A stretch of 64,000 nucleotides of DNA from Corynebacterium aquilae DSM 44791 (GCF_001941445.1 NZ_CP009245.1:2751992-2815991), one strand, 5' to 3'; counted from the first letter of the stretch, positions 27,230-37,545 are shown. Notes: a model not told the origin generated them from the sequence alone. Numbers and translations are program-made.

Positions 27230-27584
27230 AAACAGACGCCAACTAATTAGGTCGCCGGCACACTTTTATAGTCGAATAATGTTTGACTGGCTTACTAAAA
27301 GTTTCGCCAATTCGGCCGCTTCCTTTGGCGGAACCACCGCTTCCTATTTCCCTGCTGCCAAGAACTTTATCGCGACGAAGCTAGGCGGTGGTTCCTGTTA
27401 ACCTCATTGATCTCCCGAATCATGTCGTTGCCCGCCCATCGCCAGAAAATCGTCTCGAAAATAACGTTTGTTCGATTGCGACCGTCGGGCAAATGCACCA
27501 ATTCGTCTTCGATCCGTTGACTATCCCAGGTTATCCCTGAGGTACCCAGGCTTTCTTTGCAAGCGTCCATGAAGGCGTCCTTGT

Positions 27585-29029
27585 GAGAGTGTCAGATGGT
27601 TTGTGTGTGACGTGTTAAATCACCAGCCATCGAGGAGGATGCTCCACAATGACCACCATGACCACCCGCGACCCGCAAGACAAAGCCCGGCTTAAACAAC
27701 TAGAGAAGCGACTGATGTCCAGCCCTGAACTCGCCGAGATCCTCAAAGAGTTCGCCACATCATCAACCGACATCAACGACATGGTGCGTTCGATGATCCA
27801 GACCGGGATCAACACCGCACTGCAAGCCGAAATGGACGCCCACCTCGGTTACCAAGCAGGAGACCGCACAGGCAAAGCCCGCCACGGCACGGCCGACAAT
27901 CACCGCAACGGCTCCTACAACAAAACCGTCCAGTCCCAGTACGGGCCTATCGACATCACCGTGCCCAGGGATCGCAGCGGCAGCTTCACCCCACGGATGG
28001 TGCCCAAAGGAGCCCGCAGGATCACCGATGTCGACGACCTGATCATCTCTCTGTATGCCGCAGGCACCAGCCTTCGTGACATCCAGCACCACCTGGCCAC
28101 CACGTTGGGTGTGGATTTGTCGCATGAGACGATCTCCCAGATCACCGACCAGGTCCTAGATGAGGTACTTGCCTGGCAGCACCGGGACTTAGAGGAGTTC
28201 TACCCGGTGATCTACCTGGATGCTTTGCGCATCAAAATCCGTGATGGTGCCCGGGTCGTCAACAAGGCCTGCTATATGGCGGTCGGCATCACCATGGAGG
28301 GTACCCGGCAGATCTTGGGGCTGTGGATCGCAAACAATGAGGGCGCGGCGTTTTGGGCCCAGGTCTGTGCGGAGTTGGCTAACCGTGGGGTCAAAGATGT
28401 GTTCATCGTCTGCTGTGATGGGCTGAAAGGTTTCGAACAGGCGGTGCAGGCCACCTGGCCTGATGCGATGGTGCAGACCTGTGTGGTGCACCTGATCCGC
28501 ACCGCACTGCGGTGGGTGGCGGCAAAGGACCGTAGCGCGGTCGCGGCTGCTTTGAAGAAGATCTACACCGCTGCAACGGCAGAGCAGGCGCTTGCGTTTT
28601 TGGACGAGTTTGATGCCAGCGACATGGGGCTGAAGTATCCGCAGGCGGTGAAGGCTTGGCGGGATGCGTGGGAGCGTTTCATACCGTTTTTGCAGTTCCC
28701 GCCGCAGGCGAGGAAGGTTGTCTACACCACGAATGCGATCGAGTCGATGAATGCGCAGTTGCGTAAAGCGACAAGGAATCGGGGGCAGTTTCCTAATGAT
28801 GCTGCCGCGGTCAAGGCGTTGTGGTTGATGATCTGCCACATCGAGGACCGGCAGGCGGAGAAAACGAAAAAGAAGGCCGGGCGTGCCCGTGCGGGAACGA
28901 GCCGGTTTGTTGAGGGGGTGCGTGTGACTGGGTGGGTTGCGGCCATCAATCAGCTGTCAGCACATTACCCGGATCGGTTCGAGCCTTACCTGTAAGCCGA
29001 AGTTCACACACAAAAAACTTGACACACTC
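27585..29029 (+). mobile_element. IS256-family insertion sequence, copy A
   Basis: 1445 bp. Imperfect terminal inverted repeats of 26 bases start GAGAGTGTCAGATGG on the left and GAGTGTGTCAAGTTT on the right and agree again over TTTGTGTGTGA. Target duplication GTCCTTGT at 27577-27584 and 29030-29037. It carries one intact transposase gene. The transposase is identical to that of copy B at 57539-58983, which is in the opposite orientation. Confidence 0.95.
27649..28995 (+). CDS. IS256-family transposase, copy A
   Basis: A 448-residue mutator-type transposase. The DDE residues are visible: Asp in VIYLDALRIKIRDG, Asp in FIVCCDGLKGF, and Glu in TTNAIESMNAQLRK. A C/D-box-like spacing with TCVVHLIRTALRW lies between the second Asp and the Glu, as usual for the family. 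An RBS-like GAGGAGG lies about 15 bases before the ATG. The protein is the same, residue for residue, as copy B. No frameshift, so probably active. Confidence 0.96.
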   Translation: MTTMTTRDPQDKARLKQLEKRLMSSPELAEILKEFATSSTDINDMVRSMIQTGINTALQAEMDAHLGYQAGDRTGKARHGTADNHRNGSYNKTVQSQYGPIDITVPRDRSGSFTPRMVPKGARRITDVDDLIISLYAAGTSLRDIQHHLATTLGVDLSHETISQITDQVLDEVLAWQHRDLEEFYPVIYLDALRIKIRDGARVVNKACYMAVGITMEGTRQILGLWIANNEGAAFWAQVCAELANRGVKDVFIVCCDGLKGFEQAVQATWPDAMVQTCVVHLIRTALRWVAAKDRSAVAAALKKIYTAATAEQALAFLDEFDASDMGLKYPQAVKAWRDAWERFIPFLQFPPQARKVVYTTNAIESMNAQLRKATRNRGQFPNDAAAVKALWLMICHIEDRQAEKTKKKAGRARAGTSRFVEGVRVTGWVAAINQLSAHYPDRFEPYL

Positions 29030-30840
29030 GTCCTTGTTGATTTCCCAGTAGGCAGGCTTCAAAGTGACCTTATTTGTCAAAGACGGATCGGTTCCGACAG
29101 CAAGTTCATGAAAATAGGGCACTTCCGACCACTCAGGAATCATTTGGTTAGTCATATCGCGTAGAGGCTGCCCCGACTCTTTCGCCTTCGGGTCTTGCCA
29201 GAAAACAGCGCAAGCCATTGCCGCAGTTGCCATGGGAATAACCGTGTTTGGAGGTGGCGTAGGGGGCCTACGGCGCATCCTACTGTTCATGTATTTGAAA
29301 TCAAGGGCGTAAAAGCCTGAAAACCCGTCAGCTAAAACGTTAAACAGATCCTCGACATGGATCGCCCGGCCCTTTTCTCGCAATTCGTTCGGAAGAAGAC
29401 TGCGATACTTCATGCATTTATCGACATAGCGATGAAGTGCACGACTCGCATCGCCACCCTCAGCTTCCTGAGCTAGGTAATAGTGACCACGCGTAAAATC
29501 GCCCAGCGCACCCGAGGCATTCCTCCGCGCCTCACCTATTCTCACAGGCGGTTCGATCCCATAACGCATGAAGGTGGACCAGCAATCACCACCGACGTGC
29601 CTAAACCATGCAGCTGCCCTTGGCAAGATTGGAGTATCTGGCATTAAAGCCCCACGCGTAGACGTTGGGCCATCCTTCCGAATCTCTCTAGAAGTAGACC
29701 AGCGGTCTTCAAGCCCTGCAGATTTCACGAGCTTTTGAGCAATTTCGCCCTCGAGCTCCGGCGGAACGAAGGTAAATGCTTCGAAATCGACTCCTGAAGT
29801 CACGGCAGCTGCAGTAACGAATCGCGAGTCTCTTCCGCCCGAAAGCCCGATAAGGAGGGGCTCTTCGGCCCCCTCCACACAATCAGCGAGCGCACGCTGC
29901 GCTGCCTGAACAGCTACCTCATAATCAGGGCGTTCATTTTTTACGGCAAGCAATCGTTCTTTAATCGAATGCCCAACTCGCACCCTGAATAGATCTGGGG
30001 TCAGCGTCACCATGGCCCCTGGAGGCACTGTGGTAATTCCGTTGATTGCTGTGTAATTTCCAGCCGGATACCCCATAGCTTGCAAGGAAGACCAGTATTC
30101 ATCTGACTCAGTGCAGCTACCACGCCACAACAAAGCCAACGCCTCAATACTGCTAGAGACCGCAGGGACCTGCCCCGGAACATCTAATACATATAAAGAA
30201 CCAACGCCAAAACAGTCGTTAATAGCGTAGATGACTTGTTGGGATTTTTTATGGATGAGATAACTAATCGGCCCCGCAATCTCGTACAGCTCCTCCCTGC
30301 CTGCAGCGCTGATTACTCGCGAAAAACGCTTTATGCCAGCGGAATTCTTCTTATTCAGCGCAGCTTTTTCGTAGATAGCATGGGCCGTAATGCTGACTGA
30401 GGTTTCGTCATCGTAGTACCAGGACTTCCCTAGAGGCTCCTTAACCCCCTCAATGAATACCGTCGCAAGCGCACCCTCATCCCAAACCTTAATGTCCCGT
30501 TCGTGGACATGAAAAAAATCCGAGAGTCGATGTACATAGGTTTGCACGTCGTCTTGGCACTGAACCCGAAAAGAGCAAAATACTGGCTCACGCCGGTTGG
30601 CAAAAGCGAGTTTTTTAGGCAAGTGAACACCTTAAAAGTAACGGACACTCGAGCGAGTGTGGGCCTCGAATGAGGGGATCTGAGTGAGCCTCAGCAGAAT
30701 CACTCAAACTCTAATTTAACCCACGCCCAGAGACTGATTATTCCGTTGTGAGGCCCACAACAAGCAGTCGAACGTCTCCCACAAAGATTTCGCAATCCGA
30801 GAGCCACCAAGACCAAAAGGAGCACATAGCTTCCCCCACG

Positions 30841-32748
30841 CTAACAATCTACGTGTTGTGTGTTCCAACCTTTCGATTCCATAACACTGTTAGCCATCAA
30901 CTCTGCATCACTGACCGCCCAAGTGTGTTTCTGCAGACCTCGACGTTGCATGAAGTTAAACCGGTCTGCCGAATACAACTTTGCCCCTTGGCCCATCAGG
31001 CTTTCAAGAAACGCTGAATCTTCCCCAGTCGTGCGCGACTCAAAGGGAGTCGAAACAAAGGTTTCTTTCGGCCCAGTCAGGGTTGGGCCTGCTAAAAATG
31101 AAGTCCACTGGTGCTCAAACCCAGCGTTCCTCAGAACAATGGCGTCGAGCGCGGCAAGGTAGGCATACGAACTCCGTTTGCCTACGAGATCAGCACCCGA
31201 AAAGTAAAGAGCGTTCAACTGATCTCGGAGATAAAACTCACCATAATGATCATCGTCATCGAACTTCGCGATGATCTTTCCGTCAGCTTGTGAAACACCT
31301 AGGTTGAGACAATCACCCAATGCCTTTTCTTTTCCCGCATGAAGGATATTCAAATTCTCCACACCAAGTTCCCTTGCTCGGTGCCGAATGCTCGAATCGT
31401 CCACTTCCTGAGCATGAACTACTAAATTTAGTTGCAGATCAACATCTCTTTGGGATGCAACGTTTCTCAACAGCTGGTCAATATTTTCCTTGCGATTAGT
31501 GGAGCACACCACGGTCACAGGCTGCTGACGAATATCCTGCGCCACCGCCGGAATTTGAGCAGCAGTAAGCACCTGGACCGCGCGGTCTGTGTAAGTATGT
31601 TCATTCCAGATCTTCCGCTGAGCTCGATGCACCGTCCGGTCACGCAGCTGCTTGGAATTTAACAAACCCCGCAAAGTCCACTCAGCATGTTCCATACTTT
31701 TCACCGTCGGCAACTCATTGGGGTCAAATAGACCTGTAATTGCCCGGGAGGGGGTGGAAACAACTGCCGTGCCGGCGGCCGCAATTTCAAACACTCGCCG
31801 GGCACACATCGTGGGACTATCGACTACGGAATTTACGTTGAGGAAAATGTTGTATCCACGGTATGCCGACAGCATTTGAGAATAGGGCAAAGATCCCCGC
31901 ACGAAAGGTTGGAATTTCGCCGGGAACTGATACCGCTTATCTTGTCCGGCAAAACGAGAAAAAATATCAAAAGTCGCCCCATGAACGCGCGCAACAGACT
32001 CAGCTGCCCCCAGGAGCGTGTCCATCTGCTCTCTACGCTCGGGATATTTTTCCGTAAAGTACATTCCCGCGAAAGCGATATCTCGCCTCTCGGCTGCCTG
32101 CTTGTCCATATTTACGGGACTGTGAAACTTTGGCTGCGCCGCAAAAGTCATGGTGCCCACGGATACGCCAGAGGGCAACGCAGCCTTATATGCCTCACAT
32201 TTGTTCAGATCACTAGTGAAAACGTGATCAAAAATGCATGCAGTTGCCAAGAAATCGTTGAAATGTGGAGGATCCTCTTTGTTCCAAAAGACCGTCGGGA
32301 TCCCTTGCTGACGACACCACTCAACAAGCGCCTTCAACTCTTCTGATGGCGCGTTCGATCCGGCCAGTTTGTACTGCCAGGCGCCGTTGTTTCCGTTCCA
32401 AGCACTTTCAACAAAAAGAAGATCTACCCCGCCCGCCGCAGAAATCTCTTCCCGCCACTGCTGTGGAGAAACGACTACTAACTCAAACTCGGGCTGCCAG
32501 GCAGCCAAAGAAAACTCGTCAGCAATGATCGCGACGCGAACGGCTTTGAACGCCCCCTCATAGTAGGCGTTACCGACAAACGTTGGGAACGCAGGCTTCC
32601 ATTTTCCGGCCGCCTGCTGCGCTAAGACAACGCCCTTTTTTGCCAGGTAACGACGCGTATAGAACCACGCCTGCCCCACACCACCATCCTGGAGATGCCA
32701 AAGACCTTTTCGGATTTTCTTTTCTGCAGCAGAGAAAGATTTCATCAC
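30841..32748 (-). CDS. Two-domain glycosyltransferase (CgeB-like plus GT2)
   Basis: A 635-residue fusion. The first part (about 60-400) resembles CgeB/DUF3880-type transferases: DLLFVESAWNGNNGAW, IPTVFWNKEDPPHFNDFL, HVFTSD and RVFEIAAAGTAVVSTPS. The second part (about 410-600) is a GT-A family 2 domain with VTVVCSTNRKENIDQLLRNV and a DxD-like metal site in IIAKFDDDDHYGEFYL. Such fusions could add two sugars in a row to a surface polymer. It is divergent from the ABC exporter operon. The C-terminal Cys is unremarkable. Confidence 0.8.
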   Translation of the reverse strand: MMKSFSAAEKKIRKGLWHLQDGGVGQAWFYTRRYLAKKGVVLAQQAAGKWKPAFPTFVGNAYYEGAFKAVRVAIIADEFSLAAWQPEFELVVVSPQQWREEISAAGGVDLLFVESAWNGNNGAWQYKLAGSNAPSEELKALVEWCRQQGIPTVFWNKEDPPHFNDFLATACIFDHVFTSDLNKCEAYKAALPSGVSVGTMTFAAQPKFHSPVNMDKQAAERRDIAFAGMYFTEKYPERREQMDTLLGAAESVARVHGATFDIFSRFAGQDKRYQFPAKFQPFVRGSLPYSQMLSAYRGYNIFLNVNSVVDSPTMCARRVFEIAAAGTAVVSTPSRAITGLFDPNELPTVKSMEHAEWTLRGLLNSKQLRDRTVHRAQRKIWNEHTYTDRAVQVLTAAQIPAVAQDIRQQPVTVVCSTNRKENIDQLLRNVASQRDVDLQLNLVVHAQEVDDSSIRHRARELGVENLNILHAGKEKALGDCLNLGVSQADGKIIAKFDDDDHYGEFYLRDQLNALYFSGADLVGKRSSYAYLAALDAIVLRNAGFEHQWTSFLAGPTLTGPKETFVSTPFESRTTGEDSAFLESLMGQGAKLYSADRFNFMQRRGLQKHTWAVSDAELMANSVMESKGWNTQHVDC

Positions 32749-32859
32749 TCAAATTCCCGTCGATTCGCCTGGGGCTTTGCACCAAGGCACTAGGCAGATT
32801 ATACGCACTCAGCTACCCCTACCGACGCTACTTAGCTCCGCTTCCCAGGGGTAGCGCGC

Positions 32860-32865
32860 TATGAT
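32860..32865 (+). promoter_or_regulatory. Possible -10 element of the ABC exporter operon
   Basis: TATGAT, preceded by GC, lies about 40 bases before the proposed ATG at 32904. Transcription would begin near 32872, which argues against the upstream TTG at 32865 as translation start. Confidence 0.4.
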
Positions 32866-32903
32866 TGGCCTTTAGCCGATTGCTGGAAGAAAGGATGCGG
32901 GAC

Positions 32904-33782
32904 ATGGAGGCCAACGAGGAGGCTCCCGAAGTCACCAAAGAGCCTTCAACTGATGGGCCGCCCCTGAGGCACATCACGCGTCGTCAACCTATACCGACAT
33001 ATATCGGCCAACTCTGGAAACGCAGATTTTTCATTAAGGCCGAGGCTCGAGCGAAGGCTTTTTCGAGCTACCGCAAGACACTCTTAGGGCGTATTTGGCT
33101 GGTCTTAGCCCCCCTTCTCGATTCTGCTGTATACGGTGTCATTTTTGGCTTAGTCCTCAAGACTTCTCGCGGCATTGAGCACTTCCTCCCATTCCTCCTT
33201 GTCGGCGTTGCATTCTTTGGATTCAGCAGCAAAGCCCTCAACGGAGGCGCAGGACTGATGCAAGGCCGCAGGAACATCATTCGAGCATTTGCTTTCCCAA
33301 GGGCAGCAATTCCCCTTTCCCATTGCCTCCGCGACTTCTACGATTCCCTCCCCGTTATTGTGATGACCATGGTCGCAATTACCTTAGTTCCACAGGGAGT
33401 CGCCCCAACGTGGACATGGTTTTTGATCGTCCCCCTAGTTTTGTTGCAATTCATTTTTAACCAGGGATTGACTTTCCTCGTCGCCTATCTCACTGACATC
33501 GTTCCCGACCTCAAAACCGTATTGTCGTACGCGACACGGTTTTGGTTCTACGGGTCAGGTGTTTTCTTCAGCGTAGAACGACTGCTTCATAACCCCGATG
33601 CTCTCGCAATAGCCCAGGCAAACCCGGCATATATCATTCTCGATCTAGCCCGCAGCGTCCTGGTCTACGAAAGAATTCCCGCGCTGAATCAATGGCTTGA
33701 GCTTGCGGCTTGGTCGTTCGGCACCCTTGCAGTTGGCTTTGTACTTTTCTGGACGCGTGAGGTGAAATATGCCCGAGGCTAA
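32904..33782 (+). CDS. Polysaccharide ABC exporter permease (Wzm/TagG-like)
   Basis: About 292 residues in the ABC-2 permease family. A cytoplasmic N-terminus of about 70 residues precedes six hydrophobic segments (for example LLDSAVYGVIFGLVL, FLPFLLVGVAFFGF, LIVPLVLLQFIFNQG, LAAWSFGTLAVGFVLFW). The segment GRIWLVLAPLLDSAVYG is typical of exporters for lipid-linked glycans. RBS GAAAGG lies 9 bases before the ATG at 32904; an ATG at 32895 and a TTG at 32865 are in frame but less well placed. It overlaps the ATPase gene by 14 bases. Confidence 0.88.
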   Translation: MEANEEAPEVTKEPSTDGPPLRHITRRQPIPTYIGQLWKRRFFIKAEARAKAFSSYRKTLLGRIWLVLAPLLDSAVYGVIFGLVLKTSRGIEHFLPFLLVGVAFFGFSSKALNGGAGLMQGRRNIIRAFAFPRAAIPLSHCLRDFYDSLPVIVMTMVAITLVPQGVAPTWTWFLIVPLVLLQFIFNQGLTFLVAYLTDIVPDLKTVLSYATRFWFYGSGVFFSVERLLHNPDALAIAQANPAYIILDLARSVLVYERIPALNQWLELAAWSFGTLAVGFVLFWTREVKYARG

Positions 33783-34647
33783 GCAAGAGGAAAAAATCAC
33801 AGGCATCGAGGTCCCTCTCGGCGATACCTCAGTTTCTGTTCGCGACGTCAGAGTTCGCTACAAAGTTCAAAGCACAAGCAACCGCCACAACCACCGCCGG
33901 TCAGGTCGATTCGATAATTTGTCTTCCCGCGTTGCCGATTTAATGGGCTATAAGCGGAAAGTCGTGGTCCGCGCTTTGCGCGACGTTTCTTTCGACGTAC
34001 GTTCCGGAGAAGCCGTAGGACTTGTCGGTCTTAACGGATCAGGGAAATCGACTCTCCTTCGTGTCATCGCTGGCCTAGAGACTCCCGCCTCAGGCGAAGT
34101 GCTGGCAACCCATCAGCCCGTTCTTCTTGGCGTTTCGGCGGCCCTTGAGCCATCACTTTCCGGAATCCAAAATGTGCGTCTCGGTTGCCTCGCGATGGGA
34201 TTGACCCCCGCCGAAACCGAGGCTGCCATTCCAGATGTCATCGAACTGTCTGGAATTGGAGATGCTGTCTATCTGCCAATGGAAACTTACTCGTCAGGCA
34301 TGAATTCCCGGCTTCGATTTGCCATCGCAACCGCAGCCCATCCAGAGATCCTCTTGATTGACGAAGCGCTAGCTACCGGTGACGCCGCCTTTAAAGCACG
34401 GTCAGAAGAAGCAATGGCAGATCTCCGACGTGATGCTGGAACGATGTTCCTCGTTTCGCATGCCGCCCAAACGATCGAAGAAATGTGCACCCGAGCAATT
34501 TGGATCCACAAAGGACGGGTTATTGCGGATGGGACAGCATACGACACCGCACGTGACTACCGACAGTGGGCATGGCACCTGGCTCAAGGCAAACAGCGGC
34601 AAGCTGACGAGCTCATGGCAACCATCGTCGCAGACAGGCTCTCATGA
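33769..34647 (+). CDS. Polysaccharide ABC exporter ATPase (Wzt/TagH-like)
   Basis: A 292-residue ATPase. An N-terminal extension of about 60 residues precedes Walker A GLVGLNGSGKSTLLRVIAG. The signature is the divergent YSSGMNSRLRFAIA and Walker B is ILLIDEALATGD, both diagnostic for Wzt/TagH exporters. There is no C-terminal carbohydrate-binding domain, so chain-end recognition of the Wzt O9a type is not expected. The start overlaps the permease gene, and the stop overlaps the next start by 4 bases (ATGA). Confidence 0.92.
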   Translation: MPEAKQEEKITGIEVPLGDTSVSVRDVRVRYKVQSTSNRHNHRRSGRFDNLSSRVADLMGYKRKVVVRALRDVSFDVRSGEAVGLVGLNGSGKSTLLRVIAGLETPASGEVLATHQPVLLGVSAALEPSLSGIQNVRLGCLAMGLTPAETEAAIPDVIELSGIGDAVYLPMETYSSGMNSRLRFAIATAAHPEILLIDEALATGDAAFKARSEEAMADLRRDAGTMFLVSHAAQTIEEMCTRAIWIHKGRVIADGTAYDTARDYRQWAWHLAQGKQRQADELMATIVADRLS

Positions 34648-35381
34648 ACCAATTATTCATTTACGGTTCATGCGTTTCTCGCGACACCCTCGAGTTCATG
34701 AGGGATCGCAACCAAAACTGGAGCCTCGAATACTATGTCGCCCGCCAGTCACTGATTTCTGCACAAACCACAATTCCCTTCGAGGCTCTCGGAATCGAGC
34801 CTCCGAAGAGTAAGTTCCAGTTCCTTAAGCTTTGGGAAGACTGCGTAGGACGTGGTTTTAGATCGATGCGGGAGCACTACGGAAAAGCTGACCTATTTTT
34901 GTGGGATCTGTGCGATGAGAGATTGGGCGTTTTTGAGTTCGCCGATGGGAATTTTGCCACTCGCACGGTGGAGTATCTCGCCGCTACCTCAGCGCAATCG
35001 GTGCCCGAAGGAGCCCGCCTGATTGAATTCGGAACAGACGAACATTTTTCGCTATGGAAAAATAAGCTGGAATTAATGAAAGAAAATCTCCAGTATGCGA
35101 ACTTCACACGTCGCGCTCTACTCAAAATACCTTGGGCGTTAACGACCCGCGATCACCGCGAAACACCATCAAGCTTTGGACTTCTTCCAGAGGCGGCAAA
35201 TCATCTCTATGACCGGTACTACCAGGCTGTAATAGAGACCATCGATATCGATGTTGTAGAACCAAAGGGAGTGCGCGTCTTTGCAGACGCCAATCACAAA
35301 TGGGGTTTAGCACCTTTTCATTACGAAGCTAGCGTCTACGAATATGTAGCTTCGCAATTGGAACGAATAGTCTCCAGGTAG
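34644..35381 (+). CDS. DUF6270-like protein of polysaccharide loci
   Basis: A 245-residue protein. It opens with LFIYGSCVSRDTLEF (GSC-x-SRD) and ends with FADANHKWGLAPFHYEASVY. These two motifs mark the DUF6270 family often found in capsule and teichoic-acid loci. The N-terminal GSC could be a GDS-like block I, and the Asp/His pair in DANHKW a block V, so an SGNH-type acyl transferase or esterase is possible. It is the third gene of the exporter operon with a 4-base overlap. Function not proven. Confidence 0.7.
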   Translation: MNQLFIYGSCVSRDTLEFMRDRNQNWSLEYYVARQSLISAQTTIPFEALGIEPPKSKFQFLKLWEDCVGRGFRSMREHYGKADLFLWDLCDERLGVFEFADGNFATRTVEYLAATSAQSVPEGARLIEFGTDEHFSLWKNKLELMKENLQYANFTRRALLKIPWALTTRDHRETPSSFGLLPEAANHLYDRYYQAVIETIDIDVVEPKGVRVFADANHKWGLAPFHYEASVYEYVASQLERIVSR

Positions 35382-35400
35382 CCTCCAAGCGAGACTCATC

Positions 35401-37545
35401 TCAGCTATTCAGTGTAAGCGCCCACGACCATTCTTTCCAGTGCGAACAATAATCCCACCGAAGCCCATATCGACGCCAAGATTCGCTTTCTGCATCAAAG
35501 CTTTCACGGGATCGCACCGAGAGTACTTTTTCCACCGCCTCATCCAGGGTATTCACGACAGCTTTTTCACCAAAAATTTCTTTCGCGCCCGGACGATCCC
35601 AAACAATGGGAATAGCTCCAGAAGCGATTCCTTCAGCACAACTGAGGTGAAAAGTCTCTGCAACACTCGGCGATAGGATGAAGCCTATTCGGCGCATCCA
35701 ACTGCCCATATCCGCACCGAATGGTTCGAAATGAACTGCTTCGGCTAGATCCGAATCTTCGCGCAGCCTTGCAAACGTATCCAGATAAAGCTGCCTCTGC
35801 AATGGATCTTTCCACTCCCAGGGATACTCCCAGGGCAGCCTGCCACGGACCACCAATTGGTAGCGCGAATCGTATTGCCGAAGACGCTTGAGCAAGTCGA
35901 GGGCACGATCAAGACGCTTTCCAAAGCCCACAATTCCTGCCATGCCTAGAACGAATCTAAAGTCCCCAACTTTAGGCCGTTGCAGATCGCTTGCATCAAT
36001 GACGTTACTTATAACGGTAATCCGGTCTTCGAGCTCAGGAAGCTTCTTTTTCACCTCCTCGGCATAGAAATCCGACACAACGATGCATCGATCAATTTCG
36101 CGAAGCTTTATGCTGCTAAGCCAAGGGGCCCTAAGCTCGAAACCATGTAGACGTGTCACAAGTACAGTGTTCTGTTTCTTGTTTTTTGAGCAGTAGGCCA
36201 GAGCCGGTCCTGCCCATTCGCAAAAAACAACATCTGCCCATTCTAATAATTCTTCACTCTTATCAATATCGTGATCGTGGAGTGATTCCCATGCGTCAAA
36301 TTTCAATTCGACGTCGTCACGCCCCCTGAGCCAGTCGACGACTTCTCCGAGGAATTTTGCATCGTGTGTGACAATCAAGACTTTCTTCTTAGGAAGGTTT
36401 CCGTCCTCATCAAACGCTCTAGCGAAATACCTGCGAAAACGTCGGGCCGCCGCATCCATGGAATAGTCTGCTACCGCAGCCCTCACTCGAGGGACTAACT
36501 CGTTTCTGCGTTCAAGCAATCGCTTGATAACCTCTGCCAGTTCTCGGATATCCGATGTAGCAGAAACAAATCCAGGGTAATCATCCCCAAAAATCACGCG
36601 ATGGTCTGCCGTATCATTAACAACCGGCAATGTTCCTGCCGCCGCGTACTCCAAAGCCTTTGTGGAAACTTCCAAGCTGTCGTCGAGCTCCTCCGACCTC
36701 CAGCCGATTCCAATGTCGGCAGCCAGCGCCTCTTGCAGCGCCCGTTCCCGAGTCACCCCTCCCAACCACTCAACACCAGAGCCTGAATCTTGAGATAGGG
36801 TGTGGAGATTTCGCTCCATATCTGTCGCCCAGCCGGGACATTTCTTATCATCCTGAAACTTTGAACCCAGAACCTTCAGCTCAAGATCCAACCCGATCTC
36901 CCGGGCATTCGCAGGAAGTTCGAGCATTTCAAGGGTGCGCCACATCCGCGCAAATTTTCCCGAATACAAAACAACAGGCTTCTCCCCTGATGCTTTGCCT
37001 CTATTTCCTTCATAGAAATCGTCAGCAATCATTGGTGGCAAGAGAATCGTCTTGCCACAAGCTTCGGGCACTAATGCTTCCAAGTAGCTACGCGCAGCTT
37101 CGGTTTGCGCAAACATCCGACGAGCAGACTGCGCAACCTCTCCCAGTTCCACAAGATCTTCGTCTCGAACTGCTGTCACCGGGTGCGGTAGATCGGTGAT
37201 GTACGCCCATAGTTTCTCAGCCAAACTGGAATGTCTGACCACAGAAAGACAAGCTCGCCGGCCCCTGACGATCAGCAAGTCAATTTGATTTGTGGAAGCG
37301 TACTTATCTAATGCATAAGCGGCTTGATCGGTAGTAAGTGGCATCCCATCAGCAGGTTCCAGCAGCGTCACGCTATCAATATCTTTACGGAGAGATTCGA
37401 CAAGTACGTCGTTTTCCACCGGCGCTTTTAGCTGCACTGTCACATCACAACCAGCCTTTGCAAGCGTTTGTGCGATCGATACTAACCACACTGACGATCC
37501 GTCAATGATGTTCAGGTTTACGTCACCATAAAGCAGTACTCGCAT
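35401..37545 (-). CDS. Large glycosyltransferase with two GT-B halves
   Basis: A 714-residue protein. The first half (about 1-370) has a GT4-like donor domain: VLYSGKFARMWRTLEML, LKVLGSKF, GVEWLGGVTRERALQEAL and TKALEYAAAGTLPVV. The second half (about 390-714) repeats the layout: KVLIVTHDAKFLGEVVDWL, GIVGFGKRLDRALDLL, HFEPFGADMGSWM and HLSCAEGIASGAIPIVWDRPG. It may transfer two sugars. It is the last gene of the long minus-strand run, convergent with the exporter operon, and its ATG overlaps the stop of the membrane protein upstream. Confidence 0.82.
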   Translation of the reverse strand: MRVLLYGDVNLNIIDGSSVWLVSIAQTLAKAGCDVTVQLKAPVENDVLVESLRKDIDSVTLLEPADGMPLTTDQAAYALDKYASTNQIDLLIVRGRRACLSVVRHSSLAEKLWAYITDLPHPVTAVRDEDLVELGEVAQSARRMFAQTEAARSYLEALVPEACGKTILLPPMIADDFYEGNRGKASGEKPVVLYSGKFARMWRTLEMLELPANAREIGLDLELKVLGSKFQDDKKCPGWATDMERNLHTLSQDSGSGVEWLGGVTRERALQEALAADIGIGWRSEELDDSLEVSTKALEYAAAGTLPVVNDTADHRVIFGDDYPGFVSATSDIRELAEVIKRLLERRNELVPRVRAAVADYSMDAAARRFRRYFARAFDEDGNLPKKKVLIVTHDAKFLGEVVDWLRGRDDVELKFDAWESLHDHDIDKSEELLEWADVVFCEWAGPALAYCSKNKKQNTVLVTRLHGFELRAPWLSSIKLREIDRCIVVSDFYAEEVKKKLPELEDRITVISNVIDASDLQRPKVGDFRFVLGMAGIVGFGKRLDRALDLLKRLRQYDSRYQLVVRGRLPWEYPWEWKDPLQRQLYLDTFARLREDSDLAEAVHFEPFGADMGSWMRRIGFILSPSVAETFHLSCAEGIASGAIPIVWDRPGAKEIFGEKAVVNTLDEAVEKVLSVRSRESFDAESESWRRYGLRWDYCSHWKEWSWALTLNS

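Larger units (their letters stand above)
27367..30622 (-). pseudogene. Asparagine-synthetase-like gene split by an IS256-family element
   Basis: Two parts of one gene: 29030-30622 (531 codons, TTG start with AAGGTG upstream) and 27367-27576 (69 codons plus stop). Deleting 27577-29029 (one target copy plus the IS) joins them in frame as NKD-AFMDACKESL, giving 600 residues against 601 for the paralogue at 39760-41565. The PP-loop ATP-pyrophosphatase motif is LIGLSGGRDSRF (about residue 265-276). The N-terminus lacks the Cys2 nucleophile of a glutamine amidotransferase. As it stands, the truncated frame reads through into the IS and stops at 28946, so a 558-residue protein without its native tail could be made. 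Confidence 0.88.
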
